NCBI RefSeq assembly: GCF_030268685.1
Contig: NZ_BSRQ01000008.1
Location: 62,001-126,000, forward strand
DNA from: Microtetraspora sp. NBRC 13810
GTDB taxonomy: Bacteria > Actinomycetota > Actinomycetes > Streptosporangiales > Streptosporangiaceae
Length of the DNA: 64,000 bases
Reading direction: 5' to 3'
This document shows positions 17,485-28,155 of the stretch, piece by piece. Under the pieces are notes generated by a model that had not been told where the DNA came from, searched no databases, and saw nothing but the letters and a program-made list of their open reading frames with translations. A program made the translations under genes and the position numbers. The stretch's first letter is position 1, and each line of letters starts with the position of its first letter.

Positions 17485-18003
17485 ATGGGAAGGGATGCAT
17501 CCCGTGACCGCCTGGTGAAGCTTCTCGAACCGGTGATCGCCGGGGAGGGTCTCGATCTCGAGGACGTCACGATCACGCCCGCGGGCAAGCGGCGGGTGCT
17601 CCGCGTCGTCGTCGACCGTGACGGAGGCGTGAGCCTGGACGACGTCGCCGACGTCAGCCAGGCGGTGTCCCAGGCGCTCGACGCCGAGGACACGATGGGC
17701 GCGGCCCCCTACATGCTGGAGGTCACCTCACCGGGCGTGGACCGGCCGCTGACCGAGCCGCGCCACTGGCGGCGCGCCGCGGGGCGGCTGGTCAAGGCGG
17801 AACTCGGCGACGGCACCGCCCTCGAGGGCAGGGTGCTCACGGCCGACGGGTCGGGCGTCGACTTCGACGTCGCGGGCCTGCCCCGCCGGATCGACTATCA
17901 AGACCTCACCCGCGGCAGGGTGCAGGTGGAATTCCGCCGGCTCGACGACGCCGATGAAGACGCCGAGGACGGCGCCGGCAGCGACGACGGCGACGAGGGC
18001 TAA
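17485..18003 (+). CDS. rimP: ribosome maturation factor RimP
   Basis: Assists 30S subunit assembly. The 172-aa protein has the N-terminal alpha/beta domain ([19 protein letters not shown], then [21 protein letters not shown]) and the family marker [18 protein letters not shown] near 75-95. The C-terminal SH3-like barrel follows, ending in an acidic tail typical of actinobacteria. ATG 17485 follows GGGAGG. It begins the rimP-nusA-ylxR-infB unit, 11 bases before nusA. Confidence 0.95.
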   Translation: MGRDASRDRLVKLLEPVIAGEGLDLEDVTITPAGKRRVLRVVVDRDGGVSLDDVADVSQAVSQALDAEDTMGAAPYMLEVTSPGVDRPLTEPRHWRRAAGRLVKAELGDGTALEGRVLTADGSGVDFDVAGLPRRIDYQDLTRGRVQVEFRRLDDADEDAEDGAGSDDGDEG

Positions 18004-18014
18004 GGGGGAGCCTC

Positions 18015-19019
18015 GTGGACATCGACATGAGTGTTCTGCGCAGCCTTGAACGGGAGAAGGACATCTCCCTTGACCTGGTCGTCAAGGCCATCGAGGACGC
18101 GCTGCTGATCGCCTACACCCGCACCGAGGGTGCGGCTCCGAAGGCGCGCGCCGAGCTGGCCCGAGATACCGGTCACGTGACGATCTGGGCCGCGGAGATC
18201 GACGAGACGGGCGAGGTGGCCAGGGAGTACGACGACACCCCGGGCAACTTCAGCCGCATCGCGGCGACGACCGCCAAGCAGGTCATCCTCCAGCAGTTGC
18301 GCGACGCCGAGGACGAAGTCAACTTCGGCGAGTTCGCCAGCCGCGAGGGCGAGCTGGTCTCGGGGACCATCCAGCAGGGCAAGGACCCCCGGGTGGTGCT
18401 GGTCGACCTCGGCAAGATCGAGGCCGTGCTGCCGCACAACGAGCAGGTGCCGGGTGAGGACTACGGCCACGGCGAGCGCATCCGGTGCTACGTCGTGCAG
18501 GTCAAGAAGGGTCACAAGGGCCCCTCGGTGACGCTCTCGCGGACCCATCCCGGCCTGGTGAAGAAACTCTTCGCGCTGGAGGTGCCGGAGATCGCCGACG
18601 GCACCGTGGAGATCGCGGCGGTGGCGCGCGAGGCGGGCCACCGCACCAAGATCGCGGTGCGGTCCCGGCGGCCCGGGGTGAACGCCAAGGGCGCGTGCAT
18701 CGGGCCGATGGGGTCACGAGTTCGTAACGTCATGACCGAGCTTCACGGCGAGAAGATCGACATCATCGACTGGTCCGAGGAGCCCGCGGAGTTCGTGGGG
18801 AATGCCCTTTCCCCGGCCCGTGTTTCCAAGGTCGAGGTGATCGATGCCGATGCCCGCGTGGCCAGGGTCACCGTGCCCGACTACCAGCTTTCGCTGGCGA
18901 TCGGCAAAGAGGGGCAGAACGCCCGCCTCGCGGCACGCCTCACGGGGTGGCGCATCGACATCCGGCCGGACACGATGGCCGGAGATGCCGCCGGTCCCTA
19001 CGATGCGTCCACAAGGTAA
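18015..19019 (+). CDS. nusA: transcription termination/antitermination factor NusA
   Basis: Binds RNA polymerase and nascent RNA to tune pausing, termination and antitermination. The 334-aa length is the short form without the C-terminal acidic repeats of E. coli NusA, as normal in actinobacteria. The order is an N-terminal RNAP-binding domain (1-100), S1 domain (about 108-180, [22 protein letters not shown]), KH1 ([23 protein letters not shown]) and KH2 ([21 protein letters not shown]). The GTG start has AAGGGGGAG before it. It overlaps ylxR by 17 bases. Confidence 0.96.
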   Translation: MDIDMSVLRSLEREKDISLDLVVKAIEDALLIAYTRTEGAAPKARAELARDTGHVTIWAAEIDETGEVAREYDDTPGNFSRIAATTAKQVILQQLRDAEDEVNFGEFASREGELVSGTIQQGKDPRVVLVDLGKIEAVLPHNEQVPGEDYGHGERIRCYVVQVKKGHKGPSVTLSRTHPGLVKKLFALEVPEIADGTVEIAAVAREAGHRTKIAVRSRRPGVNAKGACIGPMGSRVRNVMTELHGEKIDIIDWSEEPAEFVGNALSPARVSKVEVIDADARVARVTVPDYQLSLAIGKEGQNARLAARLTGWRIDIRPDTMAGDAAGPYDASTR

Positions 19020-19308
19020 GCTGGAATATGGTGGCCAGGCGGCCCCGCTGAGAACATGCGTGGGCTGCCGGGTTCGCACGGTCAAGTCCGAGTTGCTGCG
19101 CCTGGTGATGGTTGAGGGCGTCATCGTTCCCGACCAGCGAGGACGGCTTCCGGGCCGTGGTGCGTCACTGCACCCGACCCTCGGCTGCCTCGCGCTCGCC
19201 GAGCGTCGCCGAGCTTTTCCGCGCGCCTTTCGCGTCGCGGTACGGCTCGATTCGACGCGTCTGCGGGCGCACCTGGAAGAGCACGACGAAGATGGAGGAA
19301 CCGCGTGA
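19003..19308 (+). CDS. ylxR: YlxR (DUF448) family RNA-binding protein
   Basis: Small basic protein of 101 aa, always found between nusA and infB. The mark is [20 protein letters not shown], and [23 protein letters not shown]-type residues complete the fold. In Bacillus the homologue (RnpM) binds RNase P RNA and modulates it, so a similar role is possible here. The ATG at 19003 lies within the nusA end. The next 140 bases before infB hold no other gene. Confidence 0.88.
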   Translation: MRPQGKLEYGGQAAPLRTCVGCRVRTVKSELLRLVMVEGVIVPDQRGRLPGRGASLHPTLGCLALAERRRAFPRAFRVAVRLDSTRLRAHLEEHDEDGGTA

Positions 19309-19448
19309 AGGTTGCCAAATGTCATGTAGGACGCCGAGTTGATGGGCGGGTCAGATAGCGATGAGCGCCTGATGAGCATGCGGCGATGAACACGTCTAGG
19401 TAACGACGGTCCGGCGGCCAAGCCTCCCGGGCCGAGTAAGGGAGTGCA

Positions 19449-22400
19449 GTGGCGAAGGTCCGGGTCTACGAGCTCGCCAAGGAGTTCGGCGTTGAGAGCA
19501 AGGTCGTGATGGCCAAGCTCCAGGAGATGGGCGAGTTCGTGCGTTCGGCGTCCTCGACCATCGAGGCGCCGGTGGTCCGCAAGCTCACGGAAGCTTTCTC
19601 GGGCGGGTCAAAGGGCTCGTCCGACAGGTCGAGGTCGCAGAGGGCGACCCCGCGTCCCGGTGGCAATCAGCCGGGCAACGGCGCCCCGTCGGCGCCGATC
19701 AGTGGCAACATCCCCAAGCCAGGGCCCCGTCCGGGCCCGCGGCCGGGCCCGGCGGCGCCCCAGCGCCCGCCGGTGCCGATGCCGCACCCGCAGCCGCAGG
19801 CGGCGCAGCCCCAGCAGGCCGCGCAGCCGCCGGCCGCACCTCAGCACGCGCCGCAGCCGCCCGCGGCTCCGCAGCCGCGTGCCGATCGTCCGGAGCGCGA
19901 GCCGCGTGCCGATCGCGAGCCGCGTGCCGACCGCGCCGAGGGCGCCCGTCCGCCGGCCCCCGGGCCGCGGCCGGGCCCGCAGCCCGGTCCGAGGCCGGGC
20001 CCGCGGCCCGGCAACGCGGGCGGTGCGCGCCCCGGTCCGCAGCAGGGCGCCCCGGCGTCCGCCGGCGGCGGCGCTCCCCGTCCGGGCGGTGGCGCCAAGC
20101 CGGGGCCGCGCCCCGGTCCCCGTGGCCCGCGTCCGGGCAACAACCCCTTCTCCTCCAACGCCAGCGGCATGGGCCAGGCCCGTCCTCCGCGCGGTGGCGG
20201 CCGTGACGGCGGCCCCCGCGAGGGCGGTCCGGGCGCGGGTCCCCGCGAGCCCAGGCGTGACGGTGCCGGGCAGGGTCCGCGCGACGGCGCGATGCCGCGT
20301 CCGCCCGCGGGTCGCGGCGCTCCGGGTGCTCCCGGCGCCGGTGGTCCGCGGCCGGGTCCCGGCGGCCCGCGTCCCGGTCCCGGTGCCGGCGGTCCGCGTC
20401 CCGGTGGTCCCCGGCCCAACCCGATGATGATGCCCCAGCGTCCCGTCTCCGGCGGTGGCGCGGGCGGTCCGGGTCGTCCCGGTGGCGGCGGCGGTGGCGG
20501 TCGTCCCGGCGGTGGCGGCGGTCGTCCCGGTGGCGGCGGTGGCCGTCCCGGTGGCGGCGGCGGTGGCGGCGGGTTCTCCCGTCCCGCCGGTGGCGCCGGC
20601 GCCCGTACCGGTACCGGCGGCGCCCCCGGTGGTGGCGGCGGTGGCGGTTTCGCCGGTCGTCCCGGTGGCGGCGGCCGTGGCCGCGGCGGCGGTACGGCGG
20701 GCGCGTTCGGCCGTCCGGGCGGACGCCCGGCGCGTGGCCGCAAGTCGAAGCGCCAGAGGCGTCAAGAGTTCGACAACATGCAGGCCCCGGCGATCGGCGG
20801 CGTGCAGGTCGCTCGTGGCGGCGGTCAGACGATCCGCCTTCCGCGCGGTGCGTCGTTGTCCGACTTCGCCGACAAGATCGGCGCCAACCCGGCGTCGCTG
20901 GTGCAGATCATGCTGCACCTCGGCGAGATGGTCACCGCGACCCAGTCGGTCAACGAGGAGACGCTGCAGCTCCTCGGCGCCGAGCTCGACTACGTCATCC
21001 AGGTCGTCAGCCCGGAGGAGGAGGACCGCGAGCTTCTCGAGTCCTTCGACATCGAGTTCGGCGAGGACGAGGGAGACGAGGCCGACCTCGCCGCCCGTCC
21101 GCCGGTCGTGACCGTCATGGGTCACGTCGACCACGGTAAGACGAGGCTGCTCGACGCGATCAGGAACACCAACGTGGTGGCGCGCGAGGCGGGTGGCATC
21201 ACCCAGCACATCGGCGCCTACCAGGTGATGACCGAGCACGAGGGCGAAGAGCGTCGGGTCACCTTCATCGACACCCCGGGTCACGAGGCGTTCACCGCCA
21301 TGCGTGCCCGTGGTGCGCAGGCGACCGACATCGCCGTCCTGGTGGTGGCCGCCGACGACGGTGTGAAGCCGCAGACCATCGAGGCGCTCAACCACGCCCA
21401 GGCGGCCAACGTGCCGGTCGTCGTCGCGGTCAACAAGATCGACAAGGAGGGCGCCGACCCGAACCGCGTCCGCGCCCAGCTCACCGAGTACGGTCTGGTG
21501 GCCGAGGAGTACGGAGGCTCGACGCTCTTCGTCGACATCTCCGCCAAGGAGGGCATCGGCATCGCCAACCTCCTCGAGGCCATCCTGCTCACCGCGGACG
21601 CCGAGCTCGACCTGCGCGCCAACCCGACGATGGACGCCCAGGGCATCGCCATCGAGGCGCACCTGGACAAGGGCCGCGGCCCCGTGGCGACCGTGCTGGT
21701 CCAGCGCGGCACGCTGCGGGTCGGCGACTCGATCGTCTGTGGCGAGGCGTTCGGCCGCGTCCGGGCGCTGCTCGACGACAACGGCGAGCCGGTCTCCGAG
21801 GCCGACCCGTCGCGTCCGGTCCTGGTCATGGGTCTGACCGCGGTGCCGAGCGCCGGTGACAACTTCATCGTCGTCACCGACGACCGGATGGCCCGGCAGA
21901 TCGCCCAGCAGCGGGCGGCCCGCCAGCGCACCGCCGACATGGCCAAGTCCGGCCGCAGGCGCAGCCTCGAAGAGCTCTTCAAGGACATGGAGAAGGGCCA
22001 GGTCGACGAGCTCAAGCTCATCATCAAGGGTGACGTCTCCGGTTCGGTGGAAGCCCTGGAGGACGCGCTGCTCAAGATCGACGTCGGCGAGGAGGTCAAC
22101 CTCAGGGTTCTGCACCGCGCCGTCGGTGCGATCACCGAGTACGACGTCAACCTGGCGATCGCCGACGACAACGCCGTCATCATCGGCTTCAACGTGCGTC
22201 CCGAGGTCCGGGCGCGCGAGCTGGCCGAGCGCGAGGGCGTGGACATCCGCTACTACTCGGTCATCTACCAGGCGATCGAGGAGGTCGAGGCGGCCCTCAA
22301 GGGCATGCTGAAGCCGGAGTTCGAGGAAGTCCAGATGGGCACCGCCGAGGTGCGCGAGGTCTTCAAGGTGCCGAAGATCGGCAACATCGCGGGCGCCCTG

Positions 22401-22619
22401 GTCCGTTCGGGCACGATCGTCCGCAACAGCAAGGCCCGGATCATCCGCGATGGTGTCGTCATCGCCGACAACCTCACCGTCTCGTCGCTGCGTCGCTTCA
22501 AGGACGACGCGACCGAGGTCCGCGAGGGCTTCGAGTGCGGTATCGGAGTCGGCTACAACGACATCAAGCTCGACGACGTCATCGAGACGTTCGAGATGCG
22601 GGAGAAGCCGCGCGTCTGA
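19449..22619 (+). CDS. infB: translation initiation factor IF-2
   Basis: GTPase that brings initiator tRNA to the 30S subunit. At 1056 aa it has a very long N-terminal extension. Residues 1-55 are the IF2N domain, about 60-430 a low-complexity Pro/Gly/Arg/Ala region, and a second IF2N segment near 455-530 includes [18 protein letters not shown]. The G domain from about 555 shows [24 protein letters not shown] and NKID, followed by domains II-IV. The GTG start is preceded by AAGGGAG. The low-complexity part has strongly repetitive GGTGGCGGC-like DNA and produces long meaningless antisense frames. Confidence 0.97.
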   Translation: MAKVRVYELAKEFGVESKVVMAKLQEMGEFVRSASSTIEAPVVRKLTEAFSGGSKGSSDRSRSQRATPRPGGNQPGNGAPSAPISGNIPKPGPRPGPRPGPAAPQRPPVPMPHPQPQAAQPQQAAQPPAAPQHAPQPPAAPQPRADRPEREPRADREPRADRAEGARPPAPGPRPGPQPGPRPGPRPGNAGGARPGPQQGAPASAGGGAPRPGGGAKPGPRPGPRGPRPGNNPFSSNASGMGQARPPRGGGRDGGPREGGPGAGPREPRRDGAGQGPRDGAMPRPPAGRGAPGAPGAGGPRPGPGGPRPGPGAGGPRPGGPRPNPMMMPQRPVSGGGAGGPGRPGGGGGGGRPGGGGGRPGGGGGRPGGGGGGGGFSRPAGGAGARTGTGGAPGGGGGGGFAGRPGGGGRGRGGGTAGAFGRPGGRPARGRKSKRQRRQEFDNMQAPAIGGVQVARGGGQTIRLPRGASLSDFADKIGANPASLVQIMLHLGEMVTATQSVNEETLQLLGAELDYVIQVVSPEEEDRELLESFDIEFGEDEGDEADLAARPPVVTVMGHVDHGKTRLLDAIRNTNVVAREAGGITQHIGAYQVMTEHEGEERRVTFIDTPGHEAFTAMRARGAQATDIAVLVVAADDGVKPQTIEALNHAQAANVPVVVAVNKIDKEGADPNRVRAQLTEYGLVAEEYGGSTLFVDISAKEGIGIANLLEAILLTADAELDLRANPTMDAQGIAIEAHLDKGRGPVATVLVQRGTLRVGDSIVCGEAFGRVRALLDDNGEPVSEADPSRPVLVMGLTAVPSAGDNFIVVTDDRMARQIAQQRAARQRTADMAKSGRRRSLEELFKDMEKGQVDELKLIIKGDVSGSVEALEDALLKIDVGEEVNLRVLHRAVGAITEYDVNLAIADDNAVIIGFNVRPEVRARELAEREGVDIRYYSVIYQAIEEVEAALKGMLKPEFEEVQMGTAEVREVFKVPKIGNIAGALVRSGTIVRNSKARIIRDGVVIADNLTVSSLRRFKDDATEVREGFECGIGVGYNDIKLDDVIETFEMREKPRV

Positions 22620-22633
22620 CGCTCCTTCCCGTT

Positions 22634-22667
22634 CCGCCGGCGCGGCCCGACAGGGCCGCGCCGGCGG
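22634..22667 (+). terminator. strong hairpin after infB
   Basis: A perfect 15-bp stem (22634-22648 with 22653-22667) closed by a GACA tetraloop begins 15 bases after the infB stop. It probably ends or thins transcription before DUF503. Confidence 0.8.
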
Positions 22668-22700
22668 GACCCGGGAGCGCCGGGCACGGCGAAACCGCCC

Positions 22701-23000
22701 ATGTATGTAGGTGCTCTGACGTTGGACATCCTGCTCGGCGACGTTCACTCGCTGAAGCAGAAGCGCTCCGTGGTGCGCCCCATCATCGCCGAGGTGCAAC
22801 GACGGTATCCGGGTGTGGCCGTCGCCGAGACCGGCCATCTGGATCTGCACCGCCGCACGGAGATCGGGATCGCCGTCGTGTCCGCCTCCGCCGCCAACTG
22901 CGCGGAACTGCTGGACGCGTGCGAGCGCCTGGTCGCCTTCCACCCGGAGATCGAGTTGCTGGCCGCCAGGCAGCGGCTCTACAACGAGGACGAGGATTGA
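22701..23000 (+). CDS. DUF503 family protein
   Basis: A 99-residue protein of the DUF503 (YlxP) family. It opens with [29 protein letters not shown], the family signature, and continues with a ferredoxin-like alpha/beta fold including [23 protein letters not shown]. The family sits between infB and rbfA in many bacteria and is thought to be linked to ribosome function, without a proven activity. It lies 62 bases before rbfA. Confidence 0.9.
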   Translation: MYVGALTLDILLGDVHSLKQKRSVVRPIIAEVQRRYPGVAVAETGHLDLHRRTEIGIAVVSASAANCAELLDACERLVAFHPEIELLAARQRLYNEDED

Positions 23001-23062
23001 CTGTGGTGACCGGCCGGAGCCGCCCGTGCCGGTCACCCGTCGGAGCAGGAGGGGGAGCGAGT

Positions 23063-23563
23063 ATGGACGCCGCACGAGCGCGCAAGCTGGCCGATCGGAT
23101 CCAGCAGATCGTGGCGGAGATGCTTGAGCGCCGGATCAAGGATCCGCGCCTGGGATTCGTCACCGTCACGGACGCGCGGCTCACGGGCGACCTGCGCGAG
23201 GCCACGGTGTTCTACACCGTTTTCGGGTCCGACGCCGAGCGGGCCGACAGCGCCGCAGCCCTGGAGAGCGCCAAGGGGATCATCCGTTCGGAGGTGGGCC
23301 GCCAGACCGGACTGCGGCACACGCCCACGCTGACTTTCACGCACGACCCGCTGCCGGACAGCGCCAAGCACATCGACGACCTGCTGGCCGAGGCCAAGGC
23401 GCGAGACGCGGAGATCGCCAGGCGCGCCGCGGGCGCCAGCCACGCGGGCGACGCGGACCCCTACCGCAAGCCCGACCAGCAGGACGAGGAGGAGCCCGAG
23501 CTGCCGGAGGCCGGGTCCAACGGCAGCGGATCGGCCGACCGTGCGGGGTACCCCGCGACGTGA
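23063..23563 (+). CDS. rbfA: 30S ribosome-binding factor RbfA
   Basis: Binds 30S subunits late in assembly and acts on the 16S 5' end. The 166-aa protein has the KH-type core ([43 protein letters not shown]) within the first 50 residues, and [12 protein letters not shown] near 95. The C-terminal 50 residues are an acidic, disordered extension. The start follows AGGAGGGGG. Its stop overlaps the start of nrnA by four bases (GTGA), so translation is coupled. Confidence 0.94.
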   Translation: MDAARARKLADRIQQIVAEMLERRIKDPRLGFVTVTDARLTGDLREATVFYTVFGSDAERADSAAALESAKGIIRSEVGRQTGLRHTPTLTFTHDPLPDSAKHIDDLLAEAKARDAEIARRAAGASHAGDADPYRKPDQQDEEEPELPEAGSNGSGSADRAGYPAT

Positions 23564-24639
23564 GGCCCGACGTGCGCGGCGATCGCATCGGGCTCGGCAG
23601 GGCCGGGCCCGTCGGGAACGGCACGCCCGGTCCCGACGTGCCGGAGAGCGCCTGGGCCCGAGCCGTGGGGCTGATCTCCGCGGCGCCCGAGGTCGCGCTC
23701 GCCTGTCACGTGTCACCGGACGCCGACGCGCTGGGCTCGATGCTCGCCGCCGGGCGGGCGCTGACCGGGCTGGGCAAGAAGGTGGTCGCCTCCTTCGGCG
23801 ACCGCCGCTTCGTCGTGCCCAGGCTGCTGCGCTTCCTGCCCGGTCAGGAGCTGCTCGTCGAGCCGGCCGGCTATCCCGCGGCACCGGAGGTGATGATCAC
23901 CTTCGACGCCTCCACCACCGCCCGGCTGGGCCTGCTGAACCGCAACGCCGCCAGGGCGCGCGAGCTGATCGTGATGGACCACCATCCCTCCAACGAGGGG
24001 TTCGGCACGATGTCCCTGATCGATCCGGCGGCGGCGGCCACCGCCGTGCTCGTCGAGGAGCTGCTGCGCCGCCTCGGCGTGCCGCTCGACCGGGACATCG
24101 CCATGTGCCTCTACGCGGGCCTGGTCACCGACACCGGCTCCTTCCGGCACGCCTCCACCACGCCCGCCGCGCACGCCATGGCCGCCCGGCTCATCGCCAC
24201 CGGCCTGCGCACCGACGAGATCGCCCGCGAGCTGTGGGACCGCTCCCCGTTCGGCTACCTCAAGGTCCTCGGGCTCGCCCTGGACCGGGTGGCGCTGGAG
24301 CGCGACGCCGTGCACGGCCTCGGACTGGTGTGGACGTTCGTGCCGCGGCTGGACCGGGCCGCGTACGGCCTGCCGTACGCGGAGGTGGAGGGCATGATCG
24401 ACGTCATCCGGCGGGCCGACGAGGCCGAGGTCGCCGTGGTGCTGAAAGAGGACGACGACGGGGCCTGGCAGGTGTCCACCAGGTCCAAGGGCGCCGTGGA
24501 CATGTCCCGGGTGTGCACCGCGTTCGGCGGCGGCGGGCACAGGATGGCCGCCGGTTACACCTCCCTGCTGACCGTTGAGGAGACCATGACCTCCCTGCGC
24601 GACCTGCTCGCCTCCGCCCCCGTGGAACCGCCGCGATGA
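23560..24639 (+). CDS. nrnA: DHH/DHHA1 phosphoesterase, NrnA-type oligoribonuclease / pAp phosphatase
   Basis: Degrades short RNA oligonucleotides and pAp in the cytoplasm. In actinobacteria relatives also hydrolyse cyclic dinucleotide products. Of 359 aa, the DHH domain carries SPDADALGS at 52-60, FDAST near 111 and the DHHPSN motif near 147. The DHHA1 domain ends in [11 protein letters not shown] near 335, which binds the substrate. The first 25 residues are an unconserved extension. It overlaps rbfA and truB by four bases each, so the three genes form one tightly coupled unit. Confidence 0.92.
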   Translation: MRPDVRGDRIGLGRAGPVGNGTPGPDVPESAWARAVGLISAAPEVALACHVSPDADALGSMLAAGRALTGLGKKVVASFGDRRFVVPRLLRFLPGQELLVEPAGYPAAPEVMITFDASTTARLGLLNRNAARARELIVMDHHPSNEGFGTMSLIDPAAAATAVLVEELLRRLGVPLDRDIAMCLYAGLVTDTGSFRHASTTPAAHAMAARLIATGLRTDEIARELWDRSPFGYLKVLGLALDRVALERDAVHGLGLVWTFVPRLDRAAYGLPYAEVEGMIDVIRRADEAEVAVVLKEDDDGAWQVSTRSKGAVDMSRVCTAFGGGGHRMAAGYTSLLTVEETMTSLRDLLASAPVEPPR

Positions 24640-25535
24640 ACCAGCCCAGACCGAGGCGCACGCCGCCTCCCAGCGGCCTGGTCATCGTCGACAAGCCGGC
24701 CGGCTGGACCTCGCACGACGTCGTCGGCAAGCTGCGCGGGATCGCGGGCACCAGGCGGGTCGGCCACGCCGGCACGCTGGACCCGATGGCCACCGGTGTG
24801 CTCGTGGTCGGCGTGGAGAAGGCCACCCGGCTCCTCGGCCACCTCGCGCTCACCGAGAAGGGGTACGACGCCACGATCCGCCTCGGGCAGACCACCAACA
24901 CCGACGACGCCGAGGGGGAGACGGTCACCGAGACCGGCGCCGCCGGCGTGTCCGAGGACGACATCGTCTCCGGGGTGGCCAAGCTGACCGGCCGGATCAT
25001 GCAGATCCCGCCGCAGGTCAGCGCCATCAAGGTGAACGGCGAGCGGGCCTACAAGCGGGCCAGGGCCGGGGAGAGCGTCGAGTTGCAGGCCCGGCCGGTG
25101 ACGGTCTCGGCGTTCGAGATCACCGCGATCCGCCGGGAGGGCGGCTTCGTCGACGTGGACGCCTCGGTGACCTGCTCCAGCGGCACCTACATCCGCTCGC
25201 TGGCCCGTGACCTCGGCGCCGGGCTCGGCGTCGGCGGGCACCTGACCCGGCTGCGGCGCACCCGGGTGGGCCCCTACGACCTGTCCGGCGCGCGCACGAT
25301 GGAGCAGCTCGCCGAGGAGTGCGTGATCCTGCCGATCGGGGACGCGGTGGCGGCGGCCTTCCCGCGCCGCGACCTGACGGCCGAGGAGGCGAAGATCGTC
25401 TCGCACGGCGGGCGGCCGGCCGCGGCGGGTCTCGGCCCCGGCCCGGTGGGCGCGTTCGCGCCCGACGGCACGCTGGTCGCCCTCCTGGAGGAACACGGCA
25501 AAATTGCCAAGCCGCTCGTGGTGTTCACCTCGTAG
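24636..25535 (+). CDS. truB: tRNA pseudouridine(55) synthase TruB
   Basis: Makes pseudouridine 55 in the T loop of tRNAs. The 299-aa protein has the catalytic block HAGTLDPMATGVLVVGV, with Asp49 as the nucleophile, preceded by DKPAGWTSHDVV. The actinobacterial C-terminal domain follows from about 225, in place of a PUA domain. The ATG overlaps the nrnA stop (ATGA). After the stop there are 90 bases with only a short ATCAC-GTGAT inverted repeat before the lipase gene. Confidence 0.95.
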   Translation: MNQPRPRRTPPPSGLVIVDKPAGWTSHDVVGKLRGIAGTRRVGHAGTLDPMATGVLVVGVEKATRLLGHLALTEKGYDATIRLGQTTNTDDAEGETVTETGAAGVSEDDIVSGVAKLTGRIMQIPPQVSAIKVNGERAYKRARAGESVELQARPVTVSAFEITAIRREGGFVDVDASVTCSSGTYIRSLARDLGAGLGVGGHLTRLRRTRVGPYDLSGARTMEQLAEECVILPIGDAVAAAFPRRDLTAEEAKIVSHGGRPAAAGLGPGPVGAFAPDGTLVALLEEHGKIAKPLVVFTS

Positions 25536-25625
25536 CCCCTTCTGACCTGCGAGTATCACAGAAAGTGATCGCGGGTCCCGATCGTCTCGGATCACGCGTG
25601 CCGATCGGTTGAGGGGGATGTCCGC

Positions 25626-26873
25626 ATGTTCGACGGTCGCTGGTTTCACGGTGCGCTGGCGGCGCTGGTCTCGCTGGGACCGCTCGCGGGGCCGCCGGCG
25701 CCGCGGGGGCGACCGCCGGTCGTGCTGTTCCCCGCGTTCCATTTCACCAAGCTTCAGGTGACCGTGCGCGACCAGACGGCGGTGCCCGGATGCCCGCGGT
25801 CGGGCGCCTTCCAGGACTGGTTCCGCAACGACCGGCCGAGCAGGACCTTCAGCCAGGTCTGCCGGGACCGGCTGCTCACCCTGCGCTACCGAGACGATCC
25901 GTCGCTGCCGATGCCGGCCCGCTTCTCCGAGCAGCCTGGCGTCACCGTCCGGATCGTCGACTACGGCCGCACCGGCAGCGCGCCGTACTACCAGGCGCTG
26001 TACCGCAGGCTGGAGGCCGCCGGCTACGTGCGCGACCGGGACATCCGGGTGGCCGGGTACGACGCCCGGCTCACCCCCGACATGGGCGGCTTCCTCCAGC
26101 GCACCCGTGCGCTCATCGAGGACGCCTACCACGACAACGGCGACCGGCCGGTGCACCTGGTCGGCCACTCCAACGGGCCGCTCTACGCGCAGTACCTGCT
26201 CACCCACTCCAGCCGGGCCTGGCGGGACCGGTACATCCACGGCTTCACCCCGATCGCGGGCAACATGCCGGGGCAGGGCCTGATGTACCCGCTGATGTTC
26301 ACCGGGCAGAACATCCAGGACTTCGGCTACCCCACGACCAGGGAGAACGCGCGGAGCAGCGCGCGGATGTACCAGAGCGCCCCCTCGACCTACATGAGCG
26401 CCGCCGACCCGGCGATCTTCGGTGACCGCGAGGTCGTCATCCGCGACGCCTCCACGGGCCGCTCCTACACCCCGCGCGACTACCCGCGCCTGTTCGCCGA
26501 CGCCGGGCTGCGGACGGCCGGGAAGATCGCCGCCTACTACATCGGCTTCGTCCGGTTCGCCGACCCGGGATCGTTCCCCGGCGTGGACGTCTATGCGGAG
26601 AAAGGCTCCGGCCTGCCGACGGTGGTCGGGGCGCGGCTGGCGAACCTGACGACCGGGCAGATCGCCGACCCCGCGGGATTCCTGCGACGGGAGGGCGACG
26701 GCAACCAGGAGGACATCACCAACAACGCCGTCCTGGCCTGGCGGGCGATGCCCTGCCACCACTTCAGCCTGACCGGCAACCCCGGCGTGAACCACGGCGC
26801 GCTACCCGAGGACCCCGCCCTGCTCGACCGCCTGGTCGCCGCCCTGGGACGGCCGCGCACCCGCTGCCCGTAG
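25626..26873 (+). CDS. LCAT-type lipase / acyltransferase, probably exported
   Basis: A 415-residue alpha/beta hydrolase of the lecithin:cholesterol acyltransferase / group XV phospholipase family. VVLFPAFHFTKLQVTV near 35 forms the oxyanion strand. The nucleophile is in VGHSNGPLYAQYLL near 181, so the elbow is GHSNG in place of GHSMG. A terminal HHFSLTGNPGVNHGALPEDPALL holds the catalytic His. The first 25 residues have a hydrophobic stretch with Ala/Pro, a plausible signal peptide. It probably acts on lipids outside the cell. The position between truB and ribF is unusual for a lipase. Confidence 0.8.
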   Translation: MFDGRWFHGALAALVSLGPLAGPPAPRGRPPVVLFPAFHFTKLQVTVRDQTAVPGCPRSGAFQDWFRNDRPSRTFSQVCRDRLLTLRYRDDPSLPMPARFSEQPGVTVRIVDYGRTGSAPYYQALYRRLEAAGYVRDRDIRVAGYDARLTPDMGGFLQRTRALIEDAYHDNGDRPVHLVGHSNGPLYAQYLLTHSSRAWRDRYIHGFTPIAGNMPGQGLMYPLMFTGQNIQDFGYPTTRENARSSARMYQSAPSTYMSAADPAIFGDREVVIRDASTGRSYTPRDYPRLFADAGLRTAGKIAAYYIGFVRFADPGSFPGVDVYAEKGSGLPTVVGARLANLTTGQIADPAGFLRREGDGNQEDITNNAVLAWRAMPCHHFSLTGNPGVNHGALPEDPALLDRLVAALGRPRTRCP

Positions 26874-26887
26874 GGTCCCCGGACGCC

Positions 26888-27922
26888 TCACGGCACCCGG
26901 GCCACCAGGATGTCGCGGACGATGGCCTGGTCCACCCGGTGCTCGAAGACCTGGTGGTCCGGGGTGTCGAGGACGTCGAAGCCGCTGTCGGCGAGGATCT
27001 TCACCAGCTCGGCCCGGGGGGCAACGTAGGTGTTCCAGGACAGGCCGAGCGCCCCGCCGGGACGCAACAGCCCGCGCCACACCGGGACGGCCGCGCGCAG
27101 CAGCTCCAGCGGGCTGCGGGAGAGCGTGTTGCCCGAGCCGCGGCTGCCGTGCTGCACCCCGTAGGGGGCGTCGGTGACCAGGACGTCGAAGGAGCGCGCC
27201 CGCAGCAGTTCGGCGCTGCGCAGCGTGTCCGCGTTGACCATGGTGATCGCGTCTACCTCGCCCGCCTTGTACCGCTCCTTGGTACGGCCGAGCGTGACGT
27301 GGAACCGGCGGCCGAGCAGGGCGCGATCCCGGCGGATCGGGGTGATCTCGGCGGAGTGCTTGAACCGGTGGTTCTTCAGCCAGGTGCGCAGGAAGTTGGC
27401 GTAGGCGTCGAAGTCCTTGCCGTCCACGTCGACCCCGGTGGCGTCGTAGCCGTACATCAGCGCCTGGTTCAGGGTGGTGCCGCGGCCGCACATCGGGTCG
27501 AGCACGGACAGCTTGCGGTCCAGCATGTCCCGCGGCGAGGCGGTGGACAGCACCGTGACGTTGAGCAGCAGCCTGGTGAAGTGCTCGTTGGTCTTGCCGG
27601 AGTACTTCTGGATCGTGATGAGGTCGCTGGGGAACGCGTCGAGCGGCCGGACCTCCAGCGGTCGCAGCAGCCCGTCCTCGACCCGGAACAGCGCGTACAG
27701 CGACGACAGGTTGGACAGGAAAGCCACGTCGCGCTCGTCGAGCGACTCGGCCTCGAAGGTCACGTAGGGCACGCCGCCCATCGTGGTCTCCCCGATGCCG
27801 CTCAGCCGGCCGTCCAGGGCCGTGGCGTTGAACACGGCGAGCTCGCCGCGGGTCAGCCGGACGGCGCTGTCGCCGTAGACCCGGTTGAAGGCGGGCAGGA
27901 TCAGGATCGCGAACGTGGGCAT
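26888..27922 (-). CDS. Trm11-like SAM-dependent RNA/DNA methyltransferase
   Basis: A 344-residue methyltransferase of the TRM11/UPF0020 kind. The N-terminal 150 residues would be a THUMP-like RNA-binding part. The SAM site is LDPMCGRGTTLNQAL near 170-185, and the catalytic motif is VTDAPYGVQHGSRG near 255, a DAPY variant of NPPY that fits N2-guanine methylation. Start at 27922 is chosen from the homology; the longer frame to 28093 runs through the ribF leader. It is convergent with the lipase gene (14 bases) and divergent from ribF. Confidence 0.82.
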   Translation of the reverse strand: MPTFAILILPAFNRVYGDSAVRLTRGELAVFNATALDGRLSGIGETTMGGVPYVTFEAESLDERDVAFLSNLSSLYALFRVEDGLLRPLEVRPLDAFPSDLITIQKYSGKTNEHFTRLLLNVTVLSTASPRDMLDRKLSVLDPMCGRGTTLNQALMYGYDATGVDVDGKDFDAYANFLRTWLKNHRFKHSAEITPIRRDRALLGRRFHVTLGRTKERYKAGEVDAITMVNADTLRSAELLRARSFDVLVTDAPYGVQHGSRGSGNTLSRSPLELLRAAVPVWRGLLRPGGALGLSWNTYVAPRAELVKILADSGFDVLDTPDHQVFEHRVDQAIVRDILVARVP

Positions 27923-28036
27923 GGACCTGTATTCGAAGGAAGTGGGCTGTGACGCACGATTATAGGCCCGGTTCGCAGAGTGGTCGCCGGTTGTGTACCC
28001 TGCAAGCGCCCAGTGATCATGAAGATGGTCGTGAGC

Positions 28037-28064
28037 CTCCCCGGTGCGGCGCGGCGCCGGGGAG
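28037..28064 (+). promoter_or_regulatory. leader hairpin upstream of ribF
   Basis: CTCCCCGG (28037-28044) pairs with CCGGGGAG (28057-28064) around a GC-rich 12-base loop, about 90 bases before the ribF start. It is likely part of the ribF mRNA leader. It does not resemble an FMN riboswitch. Confidence 0.4.
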
Positions 28065-28155
28065 CATGGCAGTCTTGTCCCGGACACGTCCACCGGCGGT
28101 CCGGCGGGACCGGCCGGTGAGGTCCACCCGGATCACCGACAGGATCGAGGACAAG

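Noticed and set aside
19608-23075. 1155-residue open frame on the minus strand
   Set aside because: It is antisense to infB, DUF503 and the rbfA start. Its Thr/Ala/Gly/Arg-rich sequence comes from the low-complexity IF-2 region, with no domain and no plausible start site.
28066-28155. Longer RibF starting at ATG 28066 or GTG 28117
   Set aside because: ATG 28066 is one base from its purine run and sits against the leader hairpin; the added residues are unlike RibF. GTG 28156 gives the usual N-terminus and length.
27923-28155. FMN riboswitch before ribF
   Set aside because: Only a simple hairpin is present; the conserved RFN element bases and multi-stem layout are not seen.
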